DNA of 64,000 nt from Pantanalinema sp. GBBB05 (lineage in GTDB: Bacteria > Cyanobacteriota > Cyanobacteriia > Leptolyngbyales > Leptolyngbyaceae), in the NCBI GenBank assembly GCA_016743235.1, contig VRZD01000015.1, forward strand, positions 62,001-126,000, in the 5' to 3' direction. The position numbers were made by a program, and so were the translations under genes. Below are positions 44,674 to 54,927 of this stretch, piece after piece. Positions within the stretch are counted from its first letter, which is position 1, and each line of letters opens with the position of its first letter. The notes beneath the pieces are model-generated. The model had not been told where the DNA came from. It made no database searches and saw only the letters and a list, made by a program, of their open reading frames with translations.

Positions 44674-47600
44674 ATGGGAACGCGATCGCACGGTCAAGCA
44701 AAATCGCCTTCAGAATCCAGCGCTACTCCTCCTCAAACTACTCTGCAACCGCATTCTTTTAACCAGCCTGCTCCAGCTGAGTCAGTTCCTACGCTGGAAG
44801 ATCTACACATCCAGTTGGAACAGGCCCAACGCGGCGGGCATCATCTGAGCAATTTCGCCGCCGCTCAGCCGGAACCTCCACCTCCTAATATCCAAACCAA
44901 ACTCGCTATTGGGGCTCCCGGCGACAAGTACGAACAGGAAGCCGATCGGGTCGCTCAACAAGTGGTGCAACAGATCAAAGTACCCAAGTTCGATCGCCCC
45001 CAGTCTGGGCAAGTAGTCCAACAAGAACCAATTGCCAAGCACCATGATTTGCAACTCAAGCCTGTACTCCAACGGGAGGATGAGCAGGAGGAAGATGAGT
45101 TGCAGCGATCGATGTATCCAGGAGAGCGGTTATTAACCACTAGTGAATCCCTAGGGATGTCACAGTTTCACCCGGAAGTACCGCAGAAGACCTATGATCT
45201 GCAACTGAAGCCAATGCCGCAAGCAGAATGTTTAGCTAAGGCGAGCGAAGCATCTCAGTGGGCAGCACAACTAGCGGATACGATGGTTCAGACCCAGATT
45301 GAATCACTCGCAGTAGGCGATCGTCCTCACAGCACAGATTTGCAAATGAAGCCCCTACCAACCTCGCTCCAGCGAGAGGCGATCGATGAGGAAGAAGAGT
45401 TGCAAATGAAACCCGCTCGATCTCGGGGTGTTATGGTGGGTGATGCGTCTACCGATTTAGAGTCCGCCATTAACAGCGCCAGAGGTAGTGGACAACCCTT
45501 AGATCCTGGACTTCAACAGCAGATGGGGCAGGCGATGGGAGCCGATTTTCGGGGGGTGACAGTGCATACGGATGCCACCGCCGATCGCCTTAACCAATCG
45601 ATCCAGGCAAAAGCCTTCACCACGGGGCAAGATATTTTCTTTAGAGGCGGAGCCTACAACCCAGGCAGCCGTGATGGGCAGGAGTTGATTGCCCATGAGC
45701 TGACCCATGTAGTGCAGCAACAACAATCAAAGATACAAAGGCAAGACACAGCCTTAGAAACCGCTAAAAAAAGACACATAGCAGATATAGATGAATCCCA
45801 AAAAGATAGACGTGGAAAACTTGACGGAGCATTCAAGGAAAAAAACTTTTTCGGAATGAAGTCTGTGTCTTTTAAGAAAGTAGCGGATTTGCTTTATGGG
45901 CTTGTTGGACTTGAGCAGAAAGAAAAAGAAGCTCTTAATCAAAACATAAAAAAAACATTTGGAGATGGCTCTTGGAAAACAAAATATCTAGCTTCCATTG
46001 TTGAAAAAGGGCAACCATCACGAACGATGAAACTCGCCTTAGCAATAGGATTAGTGACTGGAGATTCTGGTGATAAAAAAGAGGCATTAAGAATTATTGA
46101 AGAGAAGGAGTGGGAAACAAACGATCAAAAGGAATATAAGGACAACAAAAAGGCTATAGAAGATAAAATCAGGAGTACGTTTAACTTAGAAACATTAAGG
46201 CAGATTGAAAACTTTTTTGCTGCAAAAGAGAATCCAGTACTAGCAAAAGAAATAAACTATTTAGTTTCAATTATTAATCAGCGTTATCATCTAGCCCAAA
46301 AAACAAATGTCACAAAGTTGATTGATGGTGTTAAAGGCTGGATTGCTAAAGTCAGTCCACAGACTCGTCAACAAACCAAAGGTAACAAGGAAGTCAACAA
46401 TGCGCTGGACAGACTCGAACTTAAACAGTGGGATAAAGACTATTTGATAGCCTTAATTAGCGGCAATTCTGTCAACCTAAAAACTGTCAACTTGAATAAA
46501 GAAGATGTAGACAAACCAGAAGAAGCTTGGAAATTAGAGCAGGAGTTTTTAACAGAAGACAAGAAGAAAGAGAGCCAAGACACGCAAAAGAAGGCATCTA
46601 ACTTTGCAGCAGTTAACGACTTGCATGCTCTCTTAACGCGTGAGATAAGTAAGTTTAAGGGCGTTTTTTCGGATAGGCAAAGAAGAAAAGGCATTTTGGG
46701 ACGTGGTCAATATAAACACACAAAGCTAACGACGCAAATTGCGGCCATGTCTGGAGAGCAGAAAAAACTATTTCTTGAAACTTCGCCACTAGACGAGTTG
46801 GAAAAGAAATTGCAAGAAGCTGGCTTTGAGGAAAAAGATGTCGCTGATATTAAGAAACAATTCAGCGTTGCTAATACAACTCCGGATCAAGAACTGGGTT
46901 CTAATTATCGGGATCTGGTAAAGCTGATTGGAGATCCTGGTGAATTTAAGAGCAGCAGCTTTCCCAAAAAGGCATTTAGTATTATCGCTCGCTTAACCCA
47001 AGATGAGCTTTATCAGGTAAGAAGTGATGCCGACGTTTGGAAGAATTTAAAGAACAAATGTGAAAAAGGAGATAAAGGGCCTAGTATTTTAGGCGTATTT
47101 GGGCTGAGCAAATGGAGCGATGAACTTAAAAAAGATGGCAATGAAAAAGATAACAAGGGTGAATATAACCCAAGTCACTGGGCAACTTTAATCAATTATG
47201 CCATTGATAAGCATACCAATATCGCTGGTGACGTGAACCTTCTTACCATTAAATCGGGTCACCTGGCTGAGCTAATGCAACACGCTCAAACAGCTGGGAA
47301 AAAGGTTGTTGCCAGCCAAAATTTGAACAAAGGCTTTAAAGAATTCACTGACAAAGTTTGGCAAGATGTTACTGATAGACATAAAGCCTATCTCAAGGGT
47401 TCAAGTCGGCGTGAAGCAGTTCATTATTTAAAAGAACTGAGTCTGAAGTTTGAGGGAGGAACAGAAATTAAAGCTGAAGACCGGATTGACTTGGCAATGC
47501 GATGGGGCAAAACCCATGAGCAAGAAATTACTCGTATCATTGAAGACAGTTCCGGTGAGCAGTTAAAAGGTTTATCCAATTTTGATGACTTTTCTGGCAA

Positions 47601-50559
47601 ATGGAAGATTAGAGGAGATGGCTACAACGAGTTAAGTGCTCTTCAAAAAGAATTGAAAAAAGCGAAAGAAAATAGCGATCAAAAGGCTATCACAGACAAA
47701 GAAAAAGGTATACAAGCAAAAAATGATGAAATTAAGAAAAACAATAAAGAAATAGATAATTTTATCATTGACCTCAAGCCAAATATCCTGAACAAACTTG
47801 AGCAGGAATTAGGAGATTTGGTACTGACTCCAACGGGAGATAAGCGCAATAAGACTTTAGTAGGGGTTGTATCTAAGGCGCGGCGGAAGTTGGCAGAGGC
47901 GCTCTCTAAAGACAAAGAGGTGTTTAAGCTCGACGGTTTGACTGAGTCTGAAAAAAAGGTCATGCAAGAGCGCATCAGAGCCCTTGCTTTGCTGGATGAA
48001 GAAGACCTGAGCCGCAAAGGGATTCAATGGAGTTCTCTCTCGGTTACCTCGCTGGAACAACAGGAGTCTGCTTGGGCTTATAAGGGAGCACATCGCGCTA
48101 TGAGCCATGAGCTAGAGAAGAATCACAGTAAAGATGGGGGCTTCCGGTTTACAGGTGAGGACAAAGAGGATCGTAACAAAATTATTGAAACAAGAGTTAC
48201 TGAGATCCAGACAGCAGAAGGAGAGTGGAAGACCCGCAAAGATGCCTTTGAAGCGCTGAAGGCAAAATACGATGGCAGAGTCAAACTGATCGTTGACATG
48301 GTACTGGGAGCGGTATTGGGTGTTGTCACAGGTTTCCTGACCGGAGGCGCATCTTGGCTGGTAGGGGCGCTGATCAAATTCAGTATGGCGCTAGCGCAGA
48401 AAACGCTCAGTGCTGGTGTGAGTTATGCATTGACGGGGGAAGGAATGACCAGAGCCCAACTTGGGCAACTCGTTGCCCAAACGCTTGTGGAAGGAGGGTT
48501 GGCAGTTGCTTCAGCCGCCTTTACTGAACATGTCACCAACCCAAATTGGGCAAAAGCAACCCTAGTGGGCGATGATAGCAAGCTTGGACAAAGTTGGTAT
48601 AAGCAAGGTGGGATCTTTACAAGTAAGGGAGTAGCATCTGAGGCCGGGAAAACTGCTGCAGAAGGGATGGTCAGTAAAATTCTGTTCGAGGCACCTGCGA
48701 CTCTGTATCAAGATCTGGCCACCAAGGAAGAAGTGCTTAAGGAGTTAAGACATGATCCTGGCAAGACAATGGGTTCATATTTTGTAGATATGGGAAGAGA
48801 TGCCATCCTAACTTTTGTTAAAACAACACTTGGGGAAACAATCAAAGATCAGTGGACAGAAAAGAGTAAGAGGCAGGACGAGGGCCGACTGAGGAAAGAC
48901 TGGCACGACAAGATAGAGGCAGAGAAGAGTACTAAACAAGCACAAGACTTACTGAATCTGACACCGGAGCAAATTGTCAAGGTGGATTCAGAGGCTGCCA
49001 AAGCACAGAACCAGTTAAACACAGCCCAGGCTTCGGTAGCACAAGCACAGACAGAGGCAGAACGTGCTACGGCAACTGCTTCAGTAAGACAAGCACAAGA
49101 CCAGTTAAACACAGCCCAGGCTTCAGTGACACAAGCACAGGACCAGTTAAACACAGCCCAGGCTTCAGTGACACAAGCACAGGACCAGTTAAACGCAGCA
49201 AATCAGAACAAAACAACAGTCGAGAAGTATCGGCAGGCAGTACAGGATACAGCACTATCCAAAGACGCTGTGGATAAACTTACTGCATCTCCTCAGTATG
49301 ACTGGAGCAAACAGAATGAGAATCAGAACCGTGGGCTAAACGAAGCGTTCCGTTCAACATTTGAACCTAGACAACTTGGAGATACCGCTGCTGATAAGGG
49401 AAAAGACATTGCGATCGATGCGGCAGCTTCACCCGTAAAACAGGAAAAATTTGCGATCGCAGATATTAAAGTATCTGAAGCTATGAATTGGACTTCATCC
49501 CAAGCTCCTAGCGAGAAAGCGCAATATGGTAAATCCAAATTTGATGCTCAAATGAAGAAAAAAATATTTGAGAATGCAATGAAGCATAAAAATATATCTG
49601 ATTTTTCTACATTTAAAAATGAATTTACAAGTGCAGTAAATACAGAGTTAAAACAGAAAAAGAGTAAGCTAGAAAATGACATAAAAGTTATACAAGAAGC
49701 TAAGGACAAGGACTCCAATATTGATAGTATTGGCGAATTCTTTAACAAATTAGAGCAGCAAAGAAGCAAATTGGAGAGTCAAGATATTAAAGAAAAGGAG
49801 ATAGAAGATATTCAGCAAAAAATCAAAACCTTTGATAATGAGACAAAAAAAATTGATGAAAAAATCAAAAAATTTAATGAAAGTGAAACTGACTCATTGA
49901 AAAATCAGATTAAAAACTTGCTTGCGTTAGTAAGAGGTGACACACAAGGAAATTGGAATTCTATACAATCAAAATACGAAGAGGCAAAGAAGGAAATTAC
50001 TGAAACTATTCCCAATGAGATAACCAAAACTGAAATAAAACTCAAGGAAAGTTTTGAAAAATATAAGAAAGAGTCGAGTGAAAACCTTAATAATAAATCT
50101 TCTGAATTAAAGAAAATCGCTTCAGATTTTCCTGAAAATAAGAAAGAAGTTGAACGCTATCAATTGGCTATAAGTAGTAAGTATGAAGAATTGCAAGAGA
50201 AGATTGCTAAAGCAGATAACACAGAAGAATGGTGGACCAGTTACACGGAAATATCAAATACTACTATACAAAGACTAACTGATGCTGAGAAATTGCTAGA
50301 AGAAGCGAACACAAGCTTAAATAAAAACAAAGAAAAGGTGAAATCAGCTCAAGGCGAATTAGAAAAACTACAGGAGGATCGAGGTAAACTTACCAACCTG
50401 GCTCCAAGGGATGGTGACTTTAAGACACAACTTAGTAATGCCAATCAATTTGATCAGATAATGAAATCCTTCCTCGAGAAGTACAAGGGAGGCTTTGCTG
50501 AAAATACTTATAGAGACAAAATAGAAAAAGCTAAAGAAAATATTGATAAATCCAAGTAA
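44674..50559 (+). CDS. DUF4157 CIS effector candidate 2, 1961 residues
   Basis: The largest cargo candidate. Residues 1-115 are the shared N-terminal module (IGAPGDKYEQEADRVAQQVV), followed by DLQLKP/LQMKP words and the DUF4157 domain with HELTHVVQQ near 338-346. The rest is Lys/Glu-rich and helical, with one hydrophobic patch near 1205-1255 (VLGAVLGVVTGFLTGGASWL) that could insert in a membrane. A heptad-like QDQLNTAQASVTQA repeat (about 1446-1508) and a long coiled coil to the end follow. AT content rises towards the end, suggesting acquired parts. The toxin activity, if any, is unknown. The gene at 50562 follows after 2 bases. Confidence 0.85.
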   Translation: MGTRSHGQAKSPSESSATPPQTTLQPHSFNQPAPAESVPTLEDLHIQLEQAQRGGHHLSNFAAAQPEPPPPNIQTKLAIGAPGDKYEQEADRVAQQVVQQIKVPKFDRPQSGQVVQQEPIAKHHDLQLKPVLQREDEQEEDELQRSMYPGERLLTTSESLGMSQFHPEVPQKTYDLQLKPMPQAECLAKASEASQWAAQLADTMVQTQIESLAVGDRPHSTDLQMKPLPTSLQREAIDEEEELQMKPARSRGVMVGDASTDLESAINSARGSGQPLDPGLQQQMGQAMGADFRGVTVHTDATADRLNQSIQAKAFTTGQDIFFRGGAYNPGSRDGQELIAHELTHVVQQQQSKIQRQDTALETAKKRHIADIDESQKDRRGKLDGAFKEKNFFGMKSVSFKKVADLLYGLVGLEQKEKEALNQNIKKTFGDGSWKTKYLASIVEKGQPSRTMKLALAIGLVTGDSGDKKEALRIIEEKEWETNDQKEYKDNKKAIEDKIRSTFNLETLRQIENFFAAKENPVLAKEINYLVSIINQRYHLAQKTNVTKLIDGVKGWIAKVSPQTRQQTKGNKEVNNALDRLELKQWDKDYLIALISGNSVNLKTVNLNKEDVDKPEEAWKLEQEFLTEDKKKESQDTQKKASNFAAVNDLHALLTREISKFKGVFSDRQRRKGILGRGQYKHTKLTTQIAAMSGEQKKLFLETSPLDELEKKLQEAGFEEKDVADIKKQFSVANTTPDQELGSNYRDLVKLIGDPGEFKSSSFPKKAFSIIARLTQDELYQVRSDADVWKNLKNKCEKGDKGPSILGVFGLSKWSDELKKDGNEKDNKGEYNPSHWATLINYAIDKHTNIAGDVNLLTIKSGHLAELMQHAQTAGKKVVASQNLNKGFKEFTDKVWQDVTDRHKAYLKGSSRREAVHYLKELSLKFEGGTEIKAEDRIDLAMRWGKTHEQEITRIIEDSSGEQLKGLSNFDDFSGKWKIRGDGYNELSALQKELKKAKENSDQKAITDKEKGIQAKNDEIKKNNKEIDNFIIDLKPNILNKLEQELGDLVLTPTGDKRNKTLVGVVSKARRKLAEALSKDKEVFKLDGLTESEKKVMQERIRALALLDEEDLSRKGIQWSSLSVTSLEQQESAWAYKGAHRAMSHELEKNHSKDGGFRFTGEDKEDRNKIIETRVTEIQTAEGEWKTRKDAFEALKAKYDGRVKLIVDMVLGAVLGVVTGFLTGGASWLVGALIKFSMALAQKTLSAGVSYALTGEGMTRAQLGQLVAQTLVEGGLAVASAAFTEHVTNPNWAKATLVGDDSKLGQSWYKQGGIFTSKGVASEAGKTAAEGMVSKILFEAPATLYQDLATKEEVLKELRHDPGKTMGSYFVDMGRDAILTFVKTTLGETIKDQWTEKSKRQDEGRLRKDWHDKIEAEKSTKQAQDLLNLTPEQIVKVDSEAAKAQNQLNTAQASVAQAQTEAERATATASVRQAQDQLNTAQASVTQAQDQLNTAQASVTQAQDQLNAANQNKTTVEKYRQAVQDTALSKDAVDKLTASPQYDWSKQNENQNRGLNEAFRSTFEPRQLGDTAADKGKDIAIDAAASPVKQEKFAIADIKVSEAMNWTSSQAPSEKAQYGKSKFDAQMKKKIFENAMKHKNISDFSTFKNEFTSAVNTELKQKKSKLENDIKVIQEAKDKDSNIDSIGEFFNKLEQQRSKLESQDIKEKEIEDIQQKIKTFDNETKKIDEKIKKFNESETDSLKNQIKNLLALVRGDTQGNWNSIQSKYEEAKKEITETIPNEITKTEIKLKESFEKYKKESSENLNNKSSELKKIASDFPENKKEVERYQLAISSKYEELQEKIAKADNTEEWWTSYTEISNTTIQRLTDAEKLLEEANTSLNKNKEKVKSAQGELEKLQEDRGKLTNLAPRDGDFKTQLSNANQFDQIMKSFLEKYKGGFAENTYRDKIEKAKENIDKSK
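49009..49198 (+). repeat. 42-bp coding repeat in effector 2
   Basis: Units beginning (G/A)ACCAGTTAAACACAGCC start at 49009, 49099, 49141 and 49183. The last three are spaced exactly 42 bp, each encoding 14 residues (DQLNTAQASVTQAQ). The regular coiled-coil repeat has grown by recent duplication. Confidence 0.85.
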
Positions 50560-50561
50560 TT

Positions 50562-51446
50562 ATGGAAACTCAAATAACTGTGGCAGTGGGTAAACGGTTA
50601 CGTCTGTACTTAGCCAGCCAGACTTTACCTATTGGGCAAAGCATTGCTGCCAATGCCTTAAAAGAGTGGCTAGAAGCTATGCCTACTGTTGGAGACTTTG
50701 CAGATGATCAGGATGCCAAACTTCAGACTTCCTTAACTGCCGATTTGCAACGGTTAACCTGGCGTTCTTCTGGCGAAACGGTTGGGTTCTTCCCCAAGAT
50801 GCAGCGCTTTCTTGCCCATCGTTCGATTCCCAATGCGGCACGCACGTTATTGGCTCAAATTGGTGAGCAACTTCAACCAGCAACGGTGGGTATGTGGATC
50901 GAACTGATGCAGAAAAACCTTGATATTGGGTGTTTCTTCCCTGGGTCTCTACTGCTCAAGCAAGTCTTAGCCTATGCCAGTGTTGGTGAAACCAGAGAAA
51001 CCTTACAAACCTGGACAAACCAGACCCACTGCAACCATTGCACTGAGTTTGGCTTATCTCTAGGGGCTGGTAACCGCATCCTGACGTTTCTGATCCCGCT
51101 CAGTGGCTCAACGGCGATAGAGCAATTAAATCTGGGACTAGAAGCATTTTCCACTTTCAAGTCACCCGCTTTACCCCAACAGGTCACAGACTTGTTAATT
51201 GCCAATGCCAAATTAGGTCTGTTGTTATCGGTCTGGCTGGGTCATGCAGGGTTAATAAAAATAGGGCTACTGATACCTCAACCAGATACTGAATTGATGC
51301 TACAGCTCTGTTCAATAAGCGGTAAAAACTATGATCAAGCTCTCGCTAAATTTGAAGGAAGCCTGGGTGTTCAGCAACCTACCTATATTGAATGCCAACA
51401 AATGGCAACAGGCTTCGGAGTTGAGTTACATTACGATATTGACTAA
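50562..51446 (+). CDS. Hypothetical partner of effector 2
   Basis: A 294-residue soluble protein that starts 2 bases after the effector 2 stop, so the two are certainly co-transcribed. Predicted mostly helical, with a HCNHC motif (about 153-157). No family is recognised. A tight link to a large toxin-like gene suggests a chaperone, loading factor or immunity protein. Normal base composition contrasts with the AT-rich end of effector 2. Confidence 0.7.
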   Translation: METQITVAVGKRLRLYLASQTLPIGQSIAANALKEWLEAMPTVGDFADDQDAKLQTSLTADLQRLTWRSSGETVGFFPKMQRFLAHRSIPNAARTLLAQIGEQLQPATVGMWIELMQKNLDIGCFFPGSLLLKQVLAYASVGETRETLQTWTNQTHCNHCTEFGLSLGAGNRILTFLIPLSGSTAIEQLNLGLEAFSTFKSPALPQQVTDLLIANAKLGLLLSVWLGHAGLIKIGLLIPQPDTELMLQLCSISGKNYDQALAKFEGSLGVQQPTYIECQQMATGFGVELHYDID

Positions 51447-51485
51447 CTGCGATCGTGGCTCTTGTGCGATTATCTCCGCTATATT

Positions 51486-51507
51486 CTCAGCTCAATTCTG
51501 AAAGCGA
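51486..51507. repeat. 22-bp direct repeat, left
   Basis: CTCAGCTCAATTCTGAAAGC plus GA; the identical 22 bases recur exactly 850 bp downstream. Together they bracket the ParD/ParE-type pair. Similarity continues more loosely for about 30 bases to the right, including a GCGATCGC word. Confidence 0.75.
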
Positions 51508-51734
51508 CCACCAGGGATAAGTGCGATCGCTTCTGGTTAAGCAGGTGGGTGGGTCGAGAAAAGCGATCGGGCTGCTGGTCGAGAGGAGCGATTGGAGTCA
51601 GGTTTGTTCGCGGTGTACGATCGCGATTTACTCCCTGCTTTCCCACCCAAAAATCTGTATCATTGCAGTATTGCTCTATCTAAAAGAGATCCCTCTGCTC
51701 CACCCAAACAGCCTTTTCCCACTGCCGAACTGCC

Positions 51735-52025
51735 ATGCAAATCACCCTGAGTGCCCAGCAAAGCAAAATTCTTGAACGCCTCTCGCAACAAGGTGGCTAT
51801 GCCTCACTGGAAGATGCGATCGACACTGCACTTGTCCTGCTTGCCGAGGCGATTAGTCAACCAGACCCAGAAGCCAATCCAGACTACTTAGCCTGGGTTG
51901 AACAAACCCGTCTCAAGCTAGATGCAGGTATCCAGGCGGCAGAGCAAGGTGATGTTGTAGACGCAGATGACGTGCTGGCGCGACTCCGTCAAAAGGTCAA
52001 CGCCGCCAAAACTGCCTCTGCATGA
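51735..52025 (+). CDS. ParD-type antitoxin
   Basis: A 96-residue protein with a short N-terminal strand-helix-helix (MQITLSAQQSKILERLSQQ, then YASLEDAIDTALVLL) typical of ribbon-helix-helix ParD/CopG antitoxins, and an acidic C-terminal part that would wrap the toxin. It overlaps the toxin gene by 4 bases (ATGA), the usual coupled arrangement. It probably binds its own promoter; no operator was identified. Confidence 0.8.
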   Translation: MQITLSAQQSKILERLSQQGGYASLEDAIDTALVLLAEAISQPDPEANPDYLAWVEQTRLKLDAGIQAAEQGDVVDADDVLARLRQKVNAAKTASA

Positions 52026-52315
52026 AAAACCTGCGAATTACCCTTCCAGCCAGTCAAGATCTCGACGAAATTTCCGACTATTTTTTGGCACAGAGCATTG
52101 ATGCAGGCGATCGCTTTGTGGAAGCCTTCAACCAAAAATGCACCCAACTTGCTCGTTATCCCTACATTGGCAAATCCTACGCTTACCTTAGACCTGGCTT
52201 ACGTGGATTATTACTGACAAATTACATCATCTTTTACCGGATGATAGACGATGATGTCGAAATCCTTCGAGTTCTCAACGGTTACCGTAATTTGCAGAAT
52301 GTGTTTTCAGAATAG
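52022..52315 (+). CDS. ParE/RelE-type toxin
   Basis: A 97-residue protein with the ParE fold markers: LRITLPASQDLDEISDYF at the start, QLARYPYIGKSY in the middle and LLLTNYIIFYRMIDDDVEIL with the closing RVLNGYRN. ParE toxins poison gyrase, while RelE relatives cut mRNA. This one fits ParE/YoeB-like plasmid stabilisation proteins; the exact target cannot be told. Start overlaps the antitoxin stop. Confidence 0.85.
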   Translation: MKNLRITLPASQDLDEISDYFLAQSIDAGDRFVEAFNQKCTQLARYPYIGKSYAYLRPGLRGLLLTNYIIFYRMIDDDVEILRVLNGYRNLQNVFSE

Positions 52316-52335
52316 GGTCAAGCACCCACTACATC

Positions 52336-52357
52336 CTCAGCTCAATTCTGAAAGCGA
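52336..52357. repeat. 22-bp direct repeat, right
   Basis: Second identical copy of the 22 bases at 51486-51507, lying 21 bases after the toxin stop codon. Confidence 0.75.
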
Positions 52358-52479
52358 TCGCCGATAGGATCAGGGCGATCGCACTGGCGTTTCTGCACCT
52401 CTGCTATTTTCTTTTTCCTTAGGGAACCCTTAAGTTAAGGTCTTCAATCCAGTAGCCGATCTTAAAAGAGGAAATGAAC

Positions 52480-52875
52480 ATGAGGTATCTCCTGCACTAT
52501 AGCGCGATCGCCTTGGGCGCTTTGGTGATCACAACCAATCCTATTTCAGCTCAAGATTTGTATGGATCCGTAGGAGAACGGTGGGCAAATGGGGCGAATT
52601 TTGAACAAATTGGCGACTTTGATTCGGCAATTTCAGAATATAGAGATGCATTGAACCAAAATATATCAATCACTAATCCAACACTCCGCGATTGCGCCAG
52701 ACAAGGAACGATCGCGCGGCTCGAAGGCGCCACAGCCGGACAACACTATATTCAAAGCTATGGAAATAGCCCTGATTCAGTTAAGGCAGCTCAGCAAGCT
52801 TCCCAAGATCAATTCAGACAAGCAATGGATGCCTTTGATAAAAGTAGACCTGATCTCGCCAATAGCTGTCCTTAA
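52480..52875 (+). CDS. Small exported protein with a TPR-like segment
   Basis: A 131-residue protein with a clear signal peptide (YLLHYSAIALGALVITT, cleavage probably after ISA). The mature part begins QDLYGSVGERWANGAN and has one TPR-like stretch (FEQIGDFDSAISEYRDAL); two cysteines may form a disulfide. AGAGGA lies 7 bases before the ATG at 52480 but only one base before the ATG at 52474, so the second start is preferred. The function is unknown. Confidence 0.7.
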   Translation: MRYLLHYSAIALGALVITTNPISAQDLYGSVGERWANGANFEQIGDFDSAISEYRDALNQNISITNPTLRDCARQGTIARLEGATAGQHYIQSYGNSPDSVKAAQQASQDQFRQAMDAFDKSRPDLANSCP

Positions 52876-53164
52876 TGGCAGATGCTAATGCCGTGAGTCT
52901 TTAGTCGTATTGCCGGGAGCGATTCATCTCCTGATCGTTGGGATGGTCAGTGAACCATTCGTATGCATTGCATAGAGGGCGATCGCTCCCTTAAATTATC
53001 AGGCTAAAATCTGCAACTCATTTTTTATCTTTTAGAAGGGAATAAACAATGCCTCTATTGTCTTCTTTGCAGAGATAGCCTTAGGGAGACCTTAATTAAA
53101 CCTGTAAGTTCTTTAATATCCTCTCAATTTGGGGATATAAAGAGAAAAATTAGGGTGTTCACCA

Positions 53165-54799
53165 ATGGAAGTAACCGAAGTTGCAGCGACTCCCCAATCT
53201 GTTGTCTTAGAAGACAAACAACGCTTCTCCCAATCCATGCTTTGGCAACTTCAGCGCCACTTCTTTGAGCAACAGGGCATTCAGGCTTGGCGTCAGGGCA
53301 CAGTTCCCCACTACATCACCAGCAATCCCCATATTGCCAATGCCTACGCTCAAGTAGTCCTAGGGTTTCTCCGAGATTGCCACGCCATCCCCAAACGCAA
53401 GAATTCTGAGATTCCCGCCCTTGATCCCAGCCAACCGATTTATATCCTGGAATTGGGTTCTGGCTCGGGTCGCTTCGCCTATCACTTCCTCAAGAAATTT
53501 CACGCCTCCTACACCCAATCCTCGCTCAGTCAAACACCAGTCAAATACATTCTCACGGACTTCACAGAACAGAATCTCAACTATTGGAAAGCCCACCCAT
53601 CCCTACAACCCTATTTGGAAACTGGTCTGCTGGATTTTGCCCGCTTTGATGCCGAAACCGATCAGAGCATTACCCTCAGTCAATCAGGAGACACCCTCAG
53701 TCCTGAGAGTTTAAGCAATCCCTTGATTGTAATTGCCAATTATGTTCTGGATACGATTCCCCAAGATCTGTTTTTGATTGAAAATGGACAGATTTCTGAG
53801 AGCCTGGTGACGCTCACATCATCGCAAGCAGAACCGAACCTCAACGATCCTGAACTACTGACACGACTTGAAATCAACTATACCCAACAAACCATCAATA
53901 GCGATTTCTACGACCATGATGGGTTCAATCAATTGCTGAAAGACTACCAGCAAACCCTGACTGACACTTACCTGCTATTCCCCCATGTCGCCTTGCGGTG
54001 TCTCAACCAGCTGCGTCAGTGGTGTGGCGATCGCCTCCTGTTTCTATCCGGTGATAAAGGCTATAGCCGCGAAGAAGACTTACTATTTCGGAGTGAACCG
54101 GGGATTACCCTGCACGGCAGCTTTTCGCTGATGGTCAACTACCACGCGATCGGGCAATACGTGCAACAACAGGGCGGCGTTTATCTCACTACCCCGCACC
54201 GTCACACCAGTCTCAACATTTGTGCAGCTATCTTCGGCGCACATCCACAAAATCATCCCGAAACTCATCTGGCCTTTACCCAAGCGATCGTGCAGAACAG
54301 CCCAGATGACTTCTTTGCCTTAAAGAAGGTAATTGAAAGTCATTACGATACCCTCTCTGCTGAACAAATCCTGTCTTACTTGCGGTTAAGTGGTTGGGAT
54401 GCCGCTACATTCCTCGACTGTTTCCCCGCCATTATGGAGCACCTGGAACAGTTACCTTCATCGCTCCAGGAAGAACTGTTTTGGGCAGTGCAAAATATCT
54501 GGGAACTGTACTATCCGATCGAGGAACAGCGCGATTTAGCCTTTTATCTGGGGATGTTGCTCTACAGCATGGAATATTTTCCCGAAGCCTTAGAGTACCT
54601 ACAACAGTCCCGCCGCATCTATGGCGATGACCCCAATACCATCTACAACATGGGCATGTGTCACTATCGCTTACGCCAACTCGATCAAGCGATGGCATGC
54701 ATGACTCAAACCCTCAAACTGAAGCCAGAATTTGAGCCTGCAAAAGCAATGCGAATCAAAATCAAGTCAGAGTCCCATCGCTTGCATAAACTGGCTTAA
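53165..54799 (+). CDS. SAM methyltransferase with C-terminal TPRs
   Basis: A 544-residue protein. The N-terminal 330 residues resemble the NDUFAF7/DUF185-type class I methyltransferases: PHYITSNPHIANAYAQVV, motif I ILELGSGSGRFAYHF (about 97-111), and NYVLDTIPQDLF. The last 120 residues carry at least two tetratricopeptide repeats (EALEYLQQSRRIYGDDPN, then QAMACMTQTLKLKPEF). It sits between effectors with its own leader and may modify a protein partner held by the TPRs. A link to the CIS is only positional. Confidence 0.8.
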   Translation: MEVTEVAATPQSVVLEDKQRFSQSMLWQLQRHFFEQQGIQAWRQGTVPHYITSNPHIANAYAQVVLGFLRDCHAIPKRKNSEIPALDPSQPIYILELGSGSGRFAYHFLKKFHASYTQSSLSQTPVKYILTDFTEQNLNYWKAHPSLQPYLETGLLDFARFDAETDQSITLSQSGDTLSPESLSNPLIVIANYVLDTIPQDLFLIENGQISESLVTLTSSQAEPNLNDPELLTRLEINYTQQTINSDFYDHDGFNQLLKDYQQTLTDTYLLFPHVALRCLNQLRQWCGDRLLFLSGDKGYSREEDLLFRSEPGITLHGSFSLMVNYHAIGQYVQQQGGVYLTTPHRHTSLNICAAIFGAHPQNHPETHLAFTQAIVQNSPDDFFALKKVIESHYDTLSAEQILSYLRLSGWDAATFLDCFPAIMEHLEQLPSSLQEELFWAVQNIWELYYPIEEQRDLAFYLGMLLYSMEYFPEALEYLQQSRRIYGDDPNTIYNMGMCHYRLRQLDQAMACMTQTLKLKPEFEPAKAMRIKIKSESHRLHKLA

Positions 54800-54927
54800 A
54801 ACAAGTCACATTTTCCAAGGCAATGCGTAGAGTACCATTAGCCACTTTACTTCAGTCATTTGCTGGACAATAATCTCAGTACAATCGTTCCGCAACAGAC
54901 TCTGATTGGCGAATGCGACTACTTCAG

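Noticed and set aside
52430..53110. Similar CCTTAGGGA-x-ACCTTAA stretches before the genes at 52480 and 53165
   Set aside because: Similarity covers only about 20 bases with mismatches; it is too short to call a shared promoter without a genome-wide count.
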